In this document: positions 8,470-16,762 of the stretch, in pieces | Layout of the letters: every line of letters begins with the position of its first letter | Position numbering within the stretch: position 1 is the stretch's first letter | Assembly: GCA_018396725.1 (NCBI GenBank) | Contig: JAGTRC010000008.1 | Coordinates: 1-64,000, forward strand | DNA length: 64,000 nucleotides | Source of the DNA: Candidatus Bathyarchaeota archaeon | Lineage (GTDB): Archaea > Thermoproteota > Bathyarchaeia > 40CM-2-53-6 > DTGE01 | Reading direction: 5' to 3' | Translations under genes and position numbers: made by a program | The notes under the pieces: model-generated | What the model was told of the DNA's origin: nothing | Database searches by the model: none | What the model saw: only the letters and a program-made list of their open reading frames with translations

Positions 8470-9139
8470 AATCCCCTTTTCTCTGGCCTTTGGCCAATCT
8501 GAGGCGGTATTTCTCGCTCTCCAAGCCCATTATCTTCCTGACCTCGGCGTCGGGGAGCCTCTTCGGGCCGCCCAGGAGCTTGGCTACAAGGGTTATCTTG
8601 GCGAAGTCTTCCAGGAGCTCAGCCCTCTGGTAGGCCTGCTCCAGGTTCGAACCCACGGTTATTATCCCATGGTTTTCGAGGAGCAGGGCCTCCACGCCCC
8701 TTATGTTCTCAGCTATCTTCTCGGCCAATTCCCTGGTGGTAGGGGTCTCGTAGCCCACGAACCTTATCTCCCCTATCATGGCGATGACTTCAGGGAAGAC
8801 CGCGTAATCTATTGGTGATCCAGCGCAGGCGAACCCCGTGGATACCGGCGGGTGCGCGTGGACTACGGCGTTCACGTCGCTCCGAACCCTATATATGCTC
8901 AGGTGGAATAAGAGCTCAGAAGTGGGCTTTAAGGCTCCCCCAAGGGTCTTCCCTGAGAAGTCGACTTTAACTATATCTTCAGGCTTCAGGTATCCCTTGC
9001 ACAGCCCGCTCGGGGTTATCAGGACCACGCCCTCATCCCGTATGGCGGCGCTCACGTTCCCGCCCGCGCCCGCCACCAAGCCCCTGAGGTAGAGGCGCTT
9101 AGAGATCTCCACTATTTTATCCCTTAATTCAGCCTCCAC
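8468..9139 (-). CDS. Class II aldolase/adducin family protein (L-fuculose-phosphate aldolase type)
   Basis: Zinc-dependent aldolase-fold protein of 223 aa. The family cleaves ketose-1-phosphates (fuculose, ribulose, rhamnulose) to dihydroxyacetone phosphate and an aldehyde, though members also act as epimerases and decarboxylases. Metal ligands are visible as VVHAHPP (about residues 88-94) and a later histidine in LLLENHGIITVG (about 150-155); the glycine-rich start AGAGGNVSAAI and LITPSGLCKG form the phosphate-binding region. It is the last gene of an operon with E1 and E2 and begins 3 bases after the E2 stop. That coupling suggests its product or substrate is linked to a 2-oxoacid. Confidence 0.88.
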   Translation of the reverse strand: MEAELRDKIVEISKRLYLRGLVAGAGGNVSAAIRDEGVVLITPSGLCKGYLKPEDIVKVDFSGKTLGGALKPTSELLFHLSIYRVRSDVNAVVHAHPPVSTGFACAGSPIDYAVFPEVIAMIGEIRFVGYETPTTRELAEKIAENIRGVEALLLENHGIITVGSNLEQAYQRAELLEDFAKITLVAKLLGGPKRLPDAEVRKIMGLESEKYRLRLAKGQRKGD

Positions 9140-9142
9140 CCC

Positions 9143-10306
9143 TTATTCCACCCTTAGGGGTTCTTTTCCTTCCAGTATCTCCTTAACTCTCTGGAGGAAC
9201 ATGGCCGCCGGGGCTCCATCCACGATCCTGTGGTCGAAGGAGAGGCATAGGTGCATGATGGGCTTCACGGCAATCCCTCCTCCATCCACCACTGGTTTTT
9301 CGGTGATCCGGCCTATTCCGAGTATCGCGCATTCAGGCGGGTTTATCAGGGGTGTGAAGGCATCCACGCCGAACATTCCCAGGTTGGTCACCGTGAATGT
9401 TCCTCCGCTCACATCATCCTTGGATAAGAGGTTCCTCCTAGCCTTATCTGCTAGGGTGGCGACCTCCTCCGCTATCTCGACTATGGACTTATTGTAGGCG
9501 TCCTTCACCACCGGGACCACGAGGCCCTGCTCTGTGGCGACGGCCACCCCTATGTTAATGTCCTCGAAGATCTCGATCCTATCTTCCTTAAGGGTGGAGT
9601 TAATTATGGGGTTATCCTTTAAGGCCTTCGCAACCGCCTTTATGATTATATGGGTTATGGAAACCTTCACCCCCTCCAGGGACTCGTAGTACCTCTGCAG
9701 CGTGTGGAGGCCGCTGGCGTTCACCTCGACTATAAGGGTTATCCTGGGTATCTTGGAACTCAGCGTCATGCGTTCAGCCACCGTCTTCCTAACCCCTGCT
9801 AGGGGTAGAACCTCCTTAACCCTCCTCTCCCCAGCCTTGACGGCGGCCCTTTCCCCCACTAGCCTGAGGACGTCCTCCTTCAGTATCCTACCCCCCGGCC
9901 CCGTACCCTTAACTGTCTCTAGGCTGATCCCATGGATCCGGGCGAGCTTCTTGGCTAGGGGTGAAGCCATTATCCTCGTGGCAGCTTTCGCTTTAGTGGG
10001 CTCCGGCGCAGTCGGAGGCTTCAGGGGTCCAACCTCCTCCCCCACCTCTATCTGAGGGGGCTCCTCTCCTTCCTCGCCTATGAAGGCTATGATCTCCCCC
10101 ACGGGGACGTTGGAGTTCTCACCTCTAAAGATCTTCAGGATCCTCCCGGAGGCGGGTGCCTCTAGATCGTAGGTCAACTTCTCCCCGATTATTTGGGCTA
10201 TGGGCTCCCCCTCCTCTACTGGTTCACCCTCCCCCTTATACCATTTGGCGATTGTGCCCTCCTCCATGGTCTCCGTGAACTTGGGCATGACTATTTTAGA
10301 GCCCAT
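9143..10306 (-). CDS. Dihydrolipoamide acyltransferase (E2) of a 2-oxoacid dehydrogenase complex
   Basis: E2 core enzyme, 387 aa, which carries acyl groups on a swinging lipoyl arm and transfers them to CoA. One N-terminal lipoyl domain (about 1-80) has its lysine in IIGEKLTYDLEAPASG. A Pro/Ala linker follows, then a peripheral-subunit-binding domain (ASPLAKKLARIHGISLETVKGTGPGGRILKEDV without its last residues, about 110-145) and the catalytic CoA-transferase domain with the His-Asp motif DHRIVDG near residue 355. It follows the fused E1 gene by 75 bases. No dihydrolipoamide dehydrogenase (E3) or lipoate ligase gene lies in the window, so those must be encoded elsewhere. Confidence 0.93.
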   Translation of the reverse strand: MGSKIVMPKFTETMEEGTIAKWYKGEGEPVEEGEPIAQIIGEKLTYDLEAPASGRILKIFRGENSNVPVGEIIAFIGEEGEEPPQIEVGEEVGPLKPPTAPEPTKAKAATRIMASPLAKKLARIHGISLETVKGTGPGGRILKEDVLRLVGERAAVKAGERRVKEVLPLAGVRKTVAERMTLSSKIPRITLIVEVNASGLHTLQRYYESLEGVKVSITHIIIKAVAKALKDNPIINSTLKEDRIEIFEDINIGVAVATEQGLVVPVVKDAYNKSIVEIAEEVATLADKARRNLLSKDDVSGGTFTVTNLGMFGVDAFTPLINPPECAILGIGRITEKPVVDGGGIAVKPIMHLCLSFDHRIVDGAPAAMFLQRVKEILEGKEPLRVE

Positions 10307-10381
10307 TTCAACCGTGGGCCTCCCTCACGTCAGCTCGGGTCCGGTGGAACGGGCGGGGGTAAACGTAGTGGGGCCGTCAAG

Positions 10382-12394
10382 CTACGTTATCTCCTTCACG
10401 GCTTTTATTATTTTCTCCTCGTCTGGTATGACGAATCTCTCCAGGGGAGGCGTCGCCGGGATCGGTAGGTCGAGGGCTGAGACCCTCCTTATAGGGGCGT
10501 CCAAGTAGTCCATGGCCTCCTCCGCTATGGTGGCCGCCACCTCGGCTCCCCAGCCGTTGGTTCTATTGTCCTCCTCCACTATGACCAGCCTCCCCGTCTT
10601 CTTTAGGGATTCCAGCAAAGTATCTTTATCGAATGGTATGAGGGTCCTGGGATCTATCACCTCGGCCTCTATGCCTTCTCTCGAGAGCCGCTCTGCGGCC
10701 GCCAGGGACTTATAAACCATGAGGAGCTTACATATTATCGTGACGTCTCCCCCTTCCCTCCGGATCCTGGCTTTGCCGAAGGGTATGAGGTAGTCCCCTT
10801 CGGGGACTGGGCCGGTGACCTGTATGGCCGCCTTCTCCGACCGATACCCCTTGCTCCCATAGAGGAGTTTATGCTCGAAGAATATTACTGGGCCATCCTC
10901 CGACCTTATAGCGGTCTTCAATAGGCCTTTAGCGTCGTATGGTGTGGATGGGGCCGCGACCTTGAGCTCCGGGACGTGGAGGAAGAAGGCCTCGGGGCTC
11001 TGGGCGTGTTGAGCTCCTCTCCCAGTGGCTCCGGTGGGCACCCTTAGGACCATCGGAACCTTGACTTGGCCTCCTGACATGTATCTCAGCTTGGCGGCCT
11101 CGTTGACTATCTGGTCCATGGCGCAGAAGGCGAAGTCCCCATACTGAACCTCGGCTATAGGCTTTAATCCCATGACGGCTGCCCCCACGGCCGCCCCCAC
11201 TATGGCGGACTCCGAGACGGGCGTGTCCCTGACCCTCTCAGGGCCGAACTCATCGGATAATCCAAGTGTTACGCCGAAGGGCCCGCCGAACCCCCCCTTA
11301 ACGCCTATGTCCTCGCCTATCAGGAACACCCTCTCATCCCGCCTCATCTCCTCCCTCAAGGCTTCCCTTATGGCCTCGCCTATCGTAAGCGTCCTCTCCC
11401 TGGATTCCCCGGGCTCCTCCACATTCATGGGCGACGCCGGATAAGTATCCTCCAGGGCTACTTCGGGTCTGGGCCAAGGGCTCGCCTCCGCGAACTCTAC
11501 AGCCCTCCTTATCTCATCCTCAACCTCGCTCTCCATTTGTTCGGCCTCCTCGGGCTTTAACACCCCCCATTCTATGAGCCTAGCCTTGAACCTGGGTATC
11601 GGATCCCTCTTAAGCCACTCCTCCACCTCATCCTTCGGCCTATAGGTGGCGGGGTCCCCCCTGGAGTGCCCTCCATGCCTATAGGTTAGGCATTCTATCA
11701 GGGTTGGGCCCTCTCCGTTCCTGGCCCTTTCAACCGCCTCCCCAGCCGCCTCGTAGACGGCTAGGACGTCGTTGCCGTCCACGGTCACCCCCTTTATCCC
11801 ATAGGCTGATGCCCTATCGCTGACCCTCTCGATCCTTAGGCTCTTGGAGATGTGGGTTGAGGCGGCGTAGAAGTTATTCTCGCAGACCAGTATTAAGGGG
11901 AGGTCCCAGACCGCAGCTAGGTTGACTCCTTCATGCCACATACCCTGGTTTACGGCTCCGTCGCCGAAGAAGCAGGCGGCCACCTGATCCGTGTCCCTCA
12001 TCTTGAAGGATAAGGCGACGCCGGCTCCAACAGGTACGTTGGCTCCCACTATGGCTATAGCCGGGAGCATCCCCTTGGAGAACTCCCCGACGTGCATGGA
12101 TCCTCCCTTCCCCTTGCAGCATCCCCCAACCCTGCCGTAGAGCTCGGCCATGAGCCTCTTCAGATCGCAGCCCTTAGCGATGTAGTGGCCGTGCCCCCTA
12201 TGGGTGCTCAGGATGTAATCGTTATCCCTAAGGTTGCTGCACACCCCCACGGCTACAGCCTCCTCCCCGGCGTAGAGGTGCACGGTGCCAGGTATGGCGC
12301 CCTGAAGGAAAAGCCTGTACACGGCGCTCTCGAAGCGCCTAATCCTGAGCATCCCCCGATACATCTCTATGAGTTTTTCATCTGGAAGCCTCAC
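10382..12394 (-). CDS. 2-oxoacid (pyruvate/acetoin-type) dehydrogenase E1, alpha and beta fused
   Basis: TPP-dependent decarboxylase component, 670 aa. Residues 1-320 match the alpha chain: RRFESAVYRLFLQGAIPG, STHRGHGHYIAKG and the thiamine diphosphate motif GDGAVNQG, ending in CENN. Residues about 335-670 match the beta chain: FLIGEDIGVKGGFGG, DTPVSESAIVGAAVGAA and QYGDFAFCAMDQIVNEAAKLRY. Most archaea and bacteria encode these as two proteins, so the fusion is notable. Together with E2 it would oxidatively decarboxylate a 2-oxoacid or cleave acetoin to an acyl-CoA. The substrate cannot be assigned; operon linkage to a class II aldolase suggests sugar-acid breakdown. Confidence 0.93.
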   Translation of the reverse strand: MRLPDEKLIEMYRGMLRIRRFESAVYRLFLQGAIPGTVHLYAGEEAVAVGVCSNLRDNDYILSTHRGHGHYIAKGCDLKRLMAELYGRVGGCCKGKGGSMHVGEFSKGMLPAIAIVGANVPVGAGVALSFKMRDTDQVAACFFGDGAVNQGMWHEGVNLAAVWDLPLILVCENNFYAASTHISKSLRIERVSDRASAYGIKGVTVDGNDVLAVYEAAGEAVERARNGEGPTLIECLTYRHGGHSRGDPATYRPKDEVEEWLKRDPIPRFKARLIEWGVLKPEEAEQMESEVEDEIRRAVEFAEASPWPRPEVALEDTYPASPMNVEEPGESRERTLTIGEAIREALREEMRRDERVFLIGEDIGVKGGFGGPFGVTLGLSDEFGPERVRDTPVSESAIVGAAVGAAVMGLKPIAEVQYGDFAFCAMDQIVNEAAKLRYMSGGQVKVPMVLRVPTGATGRGAQHAQSPEAFFLHVPELKVAAPSTPYDAKGLLKTAIRSEDGPVIFFEHKLLYGSKGYRSEKAAIQVTGPVPEGDYLIPFGKARIRREGGDVTIICKLLMVYKSLAAAERLSREGIEAEVIDPRTLIPFDKDTLLESLKKTGRLVIVEEDNRTNGWGAEVAATIAEEAMDYLDAPIRRVSALDLPIPATPPLERFVIPDEEKIIKAVKEIT

Positions 12395-12487
12395 TCTTAT
12401 CCACCTTCACCCTAAAGCAAGATCTCCGGATATACATAGATAAATACACTGGTCGGCTGCGCCCGAGATAGGTGCGAATCGATCAAA

Positions 12488-12559
12488 ACCTATTAATATA
12501 GTTCTTCGGCGATAGGAATTAGACCGTGCAACCGATAAGGTTTCGCGTAGTGGTTTAGG
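12488..12559 (+). promoter_or_regulatory. Promoter region of RLP1, divergent from the E1 operon
   Basis: An A-rich BRE-like stretch and TATA element (aaacctattaatata, about 12486-12500) sit about 60 bases before the RLP1 ATG. The 165-base gap also serves the E1 gene on the other strand (a TATA-like tttatcta on the minus strand near 12438-12445), so the two operons are back to back and could be co-regulated. Confidence 0.45.
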
Positions 12560-13828
12560 ATGGAGTTTGAGGATTCCCTCTACGCCAGTTTTGAAGGGTT
12601 AGATCCCGACCGCTTCATCTTCGCCCTATATTACATTGAGACCAATGGGCTCCTCAGCAGGGCCGCCGAGGAGATAGCTGTGAGCCAGTCGACGGGCACA
12701 TGGGTCCCGTTGAAATATGAGACCGAGGAGGTTAAGAGGTATAGGGCTAGGATAGTCCGTTTGGAGAGGCATAGGGGCAGCGACAGGGAGGGCTACGCCG
12801 AGATAGCATATCCTGTGGACAATGTTAACCCCAGGGTGGGCGGCATACCCGAGCTCCTGGTAACCGTGGCGGGGTGCGCCTTCGAGCCCGCTGATTTCAC
12901 CGCTCTAAGGCTCATAGATGTCCGGGTTCCGAGGGGCTTCGCTCAGGAGTTCCCGGGCCCCCGATTTGGGATCGCGGGGTTGAGGGAGCTCATAGGGGGC
13001 GACGCCGGAGATAGGCCTCTGATCGGTACGCCCGTGAAGCCCTGCGTAGGCCTCACGCCCGACGTGGTGGCTGAGATCTGCTATGAGGCGGCCATGGGAG
13101 GCATAGACTTCATAAAGGATGACGAGTTGAACGTGAGCCCCAAGTACTGTCCCATCGAGGAGAGGGTTCCTAAGGTTATGGAGGCCCTGGACAGGGCCAA
13201 GGAGGAGACCGGTAAGAGGGTGCTCTACGCCCCCTGCATAACGACGAGGGTGGATGAGATAGTTGGGCTCGCAGAGAAGGTCGTGGAGTGGGGGGCTAAC
13301 GCGTTGTTCCTCAACGTCGTATCCACGAGCTTCTCAGCCGTCCAGGCAGTGGCGGAGGATCCCTCGGTCAGGGTTCCCATCCACGTCCATAAGGGCATAG
13401 CCGACGCCTGGACGAGGAACCCCAGCTTCGGGATAGACTTCCAAGTCCTATGCAAGCTAGCTAGGCTCTCGGGAGGGGACAGCATGCACGTAGGGGGGGT
13501 AGGCGGAGGCTATATAAGGGTGGAGCCGTACGAGATCCTGAAGAGCTGCAGGGCCCTGAGGGGTCCATACCATGGGTTCAAGCCCACCCTGCCCGGGATA
13601 GGGGGAGGAATACATCCCGGAAACCTCAAGGCCGCCATGGACCTCCTAGGCAACGACATAATATTCCTTGTAGGGGGAGGGATCCACGGCCACCCGGACG
13701 GCCCAAGGGCCGGCGTGAAGGCCCTGAGGCAGGCGATAGACGCGCATCTAGCAGGGACGCCCATAGAGGAGAAGGCGAGGCAGCACCCGGAACTGGCGAG
13801 GGCCATAGAGAGATGGGGACTACGGTGA
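12560..13828 (+). CDS. RuBisCO-like protein (RLP1) with a heavily altered active site
   Basis: RuBisCO large-subunit superfamily, 422 aa, covering both the N-terminal domain and the TIM barrel. Compared with spinach RuBisCO, these residues are kept: K175 (K160 here), carbamylated K201 with D203 and E204 (K186, D188, E189 in IKDDE), H294 (H277), H327 (H310) and the GG pair in GGGIHGHPDG. These are lost: E60 to S42, N123 to C106, K177 to C162, R295 to K278, loop-6 K334 to G317, and S379 to G348. A protein without loop-6 Lys cannot be a normal carboxylase, so it is a form-IV-like enzyme, probably an enolase, isomerase or decarboxylase acting on a phosphorylated keto sugar. It heads an operon with an ADP-dependent kinase and an aldolase-like protein. 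Confidence 0.9.
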   Translation: MEFEDSLYASFEGLDPDRFIFALYYIETNGLLSRAAEEIAVSQSTGTWVPLKYETEEVKRYRARIVRLERHRGSDREGYAEIAYPVDNVNPRVGGIPELLVTVAGCAFEPADFTALRLIDVRVPRGFAQEFPGPRFGIAGLRELIGGDAGDRPLIGTPVKPCVGLTPDVVAEICYEAAMGGIDFIKDDELNVSPKYCPIEERVPKVMEALDRAKEETGKRVLYAPCITTRVDEIVGLAEKVVEWGANALFLNVVSTSFSAVQAVAEDPSVRVPIHVHKGIADAWTRNPSFGIDFQVLCKLARLSGGDSMHVGGVGGGYIRVEPYEILKSCRALRGPYHGFKPTLPGIGGGIHPGNLKAAMDLLGNDIIFLVGGGIHGHPDGPRAGVKALRQAIDAHLAGTPIEEKARQHPELARAIERWGLR

Positions 13829-13873
13829 AGCGCCTAGACCTCCCAGCATCAACGGAGGAGCGGACGGCCATCC

Positions 13874-15337
13874 ATGGATTTAATAAACGTGATGCGTCAA
13901 GGGGGCGGCATAATGGATGAGGATTCATGGAACCTGAGATATTCTGAGGCCCTGAGCGGATTAGCGTCTAGAATCGATGCGGTGGAGGGGATCATAACCG
14001 CATATAACACTAACATTGATGCAATATACCGTGTAAGGCCATCCATCGTCGAGGATGCGGTTAAACCTTACTCCAGGGAGGTTTTGGATAAGATCAGGGA
14101 CCCTCCAAGGAGGATATTAGACGAGAAGGATCTCTTAGCGGGCTTAATCCTCTGCATGAGGGAGGGGCTGGGTGAGGAATGGCTCATATTAGATCCGAAG
14201 GTCTCCGATAGAATCTCGGAATACTTCATTCGGGATGAGCTACGGATGGGCGGGCAGGCCGGGAACATGGCCAACGCCCTGGCGAGCCTAGGCGTACCTT
14301 TAATAATACCCCATGTGGTTCAGCTCCCCGAGATGCAGGCAGACCTATTTATAGATGGGGGGCGCATCCAGGTGCCCCAGGCATCCGATGGAGAGATCGT
14401 GCTCGTCCCTGTAAGGGATGCGGTGAGGCCTGACGATGAAGCTCTAATCCACCACGTCTTCGAATTCTCAAAGGGTGGAGAATTCTTAATGGAGGGTTCA
14501 CCCATCGAGATTCCGAGGGATAACCGCTTCATAGCCACCTACGACGACTATAATACCAGGCTTATAATCGATCCCTCCTTCCGCGATGGGGTTGAGATCG
14601 CGGGGAGAGTTGACGGCGCGATCCTCGCCGGCTACCACTTCTTACGGGAGGATTGCATCGAAAGGATCGAGGCATCATTGGAGCAGATAAGGGAGTGGAG
14701 GAGGCTCAACCCTCGATTATTCATCCATTTAGAGCTGGGATGCACGCCGAACCCCAGGGTTAGGAGTGAAGTAGTAGGAAAGGTATTCCCCCTAGTGGAC
14801 AGTGTAGGATTAAACGAGCATGAACTGGTCGAGGTGATGGGTGTCCTTAAGCCATCCCATAGGATAAACCTCTGGGATTTAAGGTTGGGGGAGACAGCCC
14901 CCACGATATACGAGGCCGCCAGGATCCTATCCTGTTTAACCGCTGTCGGGAGGCTGACCGTTCACACGAAGGATTACTCCCTCAGGATAGTTAGGGGTCG
15001 CCCGGGCATCCAGCCTGAAAGGGAGCTGCACTCGCTCTTATCCGGCTCGGCCGTCGCAGCTAGCTACGCAGCCCACGGCAGGCATATGGGGCTGGATGCG
15101 GCAGCATCAGGGTTGAAGGGCATCCCCATAAGCCCTGTAGGCATAAGGGAATTCAACGATCTAGCGGAGAGCCTCCCCCTTAAAGTCAGGGAGTTCTTCA
15201 GAGCCAACGGCTACGCGAAGGTAGGGGATGTTTGGCTCATATTCTCGGTTAACAGGGACGTCGAAGATCCAGCCACCACCACGGGGTTAGGGGACTCCAT
15301 GACGGCGGCCATGGTCCTGGCTGACGCCTCGGCCTGA
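13874..15337 (+). CDS. ADP-dependent sugar kinase (ADP-phosphofructokinase/glucokinase family)
   Basis: Ribokinase-fold kinase of the archaeal ADP-dependent glucokinase/phosphofructokinase family, 487 aa, close to the family length of about 450-490. Motifs: AYNTNIDAIY near the N-terminus (substrate site), GGQAGNMANALASLGV (about 130-145), the NxxE-like metal/nucleotide motif in GLNEHEL (about 315) and the catalytic Asp in TTGLGDSM near the C-terminus. The start could also be the ATG at 13913 (MDEDSWNLRYSEALSG), which fits the family N-terminus better. It lies 45 bases after RLP1 and 68 before the aldolase-like gene, so it probably phosphorylates an intermediate of the same pathway; glucose or fructose-6-phosphate are family defaults, not proven here. 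Confidence 0.88.
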   Translation: MDLINVMRQGGGIMDEDSWNLRYSEALSGLASRIDAVEGIITAYNTNIDAIYRVRPSIVEDAVKPYSREVLDKIRDPPRRILDEKDLLAGLILCMREGLGEEWLILDPKVSDRISEYFIRDELRMGGQAGNMANALASLGVPLIIPHVVQLPEMQADLFIDGGRIQVPQASDGEIVLVPVRDAVRPDDEALIHHVFEFSKGGEFLMEGSPIEIPRDNRFIATYDDYNTRLIIDPSFRDGVEIAGRVDGAILAGYHFLREDCIERIEASLEQIREWRRLNPRLFIHLELGCTPNPRVRSEVVGKVFPLVDSVGLNEHELVEVMGVLKPSHRINLWDLRLGETAPTIYEAARILSCLTAVGRLTVHTKDYSLRIVRGRPGIQPERELHSLLSGSAVAASYAAHGRHMGLDAAASGLKGIPISPVGIREFNDLAESLPLKVREFFRANGYAKVGDVWLIFSVNRDVEDPATTTGLGDSMTAAMVLADASA

Positions 15338-15405
15338 AAGAACTGGATTTATATCCATAGAGCGGAACCTTCCATTAGAGAAACAGTTGAAGGGTTGATG
15401 GTTTA

Positions 15406-16257
15406 ATGGTAGCCTCTGATTTGACCAGACTTCTGAGGGACGCCCAGGCTGAGGGCTACGCTATCGGATACTTCGAGGTTTGGAGCCTTGAATCCACTAG
15501 GGCTCTAGTAGAGGTTGCGGAGGAGGAACGGGCTCCCTTGATAGTGGGGTTCAACGGCGGATTACTCGGGGAATGCGATGGACTAGAGTATTACGCCGCC
15601 CTGGCTAAGGCTGCCGTGGACAAGGCTAAGGTTCCAGCCGTCTCCCTCCTAAACGAGCCCATGGATCTCAGACAGGTCATGCAGGGGTTGAGGCTCGGGT
15701 TCATGGCGGTCATGGTGGACTTCTCGGGGCATCCATTCCGAGAGAACGTGGATTTAACCAGGAGGGTTGTAGAGGTCTGCCATCCCATGGGCGTGGCGGT
15801 TGAGGCCCAGCTGGATAGGATACCCTCCGCCGAAGATGGCGTGCCTCCAAGGGACTTGGAGAAATGCCTCACGGACCCCGATAGGGCTGCGAGGTTCCTG
15901 AGGGAGACGGGGGTGGACGCCCTCTCCGTCTCCGTGGGGAACGTCCACGGCCTATACAAGGGTAAGGCGAAGCTCGACTTCGAGAGGATCAGGAGGCTGA
16001 AGGGCCTCGGGGTACCCCTAGTGCTGCACGGCGGGACGGGCATATTGGATCACGACGCTGAGGAGGCCGTCAAAGCTGGCATAGCCAAGATAAACCTGGG
16101 ATACGAGCTGAGGCGTTCCTTCCTCAGCGGGGTGAGGGAAGGCCTAGAGGAGATGCCGGACGCGTACCCCGAGAAGATATTTAAACTGGGCGAAAGGGGC
16201 TTCAAAGAGGTGGTGAGGCGGAAGATGAGGATCTACGGCTGCTCTAACAGAGTGTAA
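15406..16257 (+). CDS. Class II fructose/tagatose-bisphosphate aldolase-like protein with changed catalytic residues
   Basis: TIM-barrel protein of 283 aa aligned along its length with class II FBA/KbaY/GatY aldolases. Two zinc-ligand histidines are kept (NVHGLYKG, H181; LVLHGGTG, H208), as are NVDLTRRVVE and the phosphate-binding KINLGYEL. The strand that normally reads HLDH, with the catalytic Asp and a zinc-binding His, reads SLLNEP here, so Asp becomes N83 and His becomes E84. The VEAELG motif is VEAQLD. A glutamate could still bind a metal, but loss of the proton-shuttling Asp predicts altered chemistry. A TATA-like attttatatcc-type element (about 15348-15356) may give it its own promoter. 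It is the third gene of the RLP1 operon. Confidence 0.85.
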   Translation: MVASDLTRLLRDAQAEGYAIGYFEVWSLESTRALVEVAEEERAPLIVGFNGGLLGECDGLEYYAALAKAAVDKAKVPAVSLLNEPMDLRQVMQGLRLGFMAVMVDFSGHPFRENVDLTRRVVEVCHPMGVAVEAQLDRIPSAEDGVPPRDLEKCLTDPDRAARFLRETGVDALSVSVGNVHGLYKGKAKLDFERIRRLKGLGVPLVLHGGTGILDHDAEEAVKAGIAKINLGYELRRSFLSGVREGLEEMPDAYPEKIFKLGERGFKEVVRRKMRIYGCSNRV

Positions 16258-16468
16258 CATCCATCCACCCGAGCCAGGGCAGCCGTAAAACCAGTATTTC
16301 CTACCCCTCTGCTATATTTTAATAATAGATAGGAATCGCTTCGCGGCTTAACTCCATTTTCTATGTACGAATAAGTAAATTTTTGCTGATATGGGTCCCC
16401 AGCTGTATATTCATCTGAACATCTGCGCATGCCCACTGGAATTAAGCCAAAGAGCAGTAGGAATTACT

Positions 16469-16762
16469 TTACCAGTAGACAGTAGGTGTAGGTTTTCCCT
16501 CCAGCACCGCCTCGGTCTCGTCCGGCTCCAAGGTCTTCTTCACCCCGACCTTATAGTGCCAGTCGAAGCAGCACCACCTTACAACCTTAACCTCCTTGCC
16601 GGCCAACCCGGGGGGCAGCCTCTCGTCAGGCGTCCTCTTGGAGAAGCCCTCGATCCTCACGGTGAACACGCATCTATCCCACCTCAGCCCATCCTCGTCG
16701 ATCTTGCTTTCACCGGTCCTCTCCACGTTTAAAACCGTGCCCCTAAGCTTCCTGACACTCAA
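16469..16762 (-). CDS. Hypothetical 97-aa protein
   Basis: Unrecognised. The reading frame is open up to an ATG at 16897, but I prefer the TTG at 16762: GGAGGAGG lies about 12 bases upstream of it and a TATA-like gcttaaatagc (about 16815-16825, minus strand) lies about 55 bases upstream. The product begins MSVRKLRGTVLNVERTG, has alternating hydrophobic residues suggesting a small beta barrel (CVFTVRIEGF, KEVKVVRWCCFDWHYKVGVKK) and ends EGKPTPTVYW. Overlapping open frames on the other strand look non-coding. It could equally be a remnant. Confidence 0.45.
   Translation of the reverse strand: MSVRKLRGTVLNVERTGESKIDEDGLRWDRCVFTVRIEGFSKRTPDERLPPGLAGKEVKVVRWCCFDWHYKVGVKKTLEPDETEAVLEGKPTPTVYW

Noticed and set aside
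8641-8665. ggttcgaaccc as a T-loop of a tRNA
   Set aside because: It lies inside the well-supported aldolase gene and has no matching acceptor or anticodon arms.
8414-8818. Plus-strand ORF of 134 aa opposite the aldolase
   Set aside because: Mirror frame of the G/C-rich aldolase gene; no independent start signals or family features.
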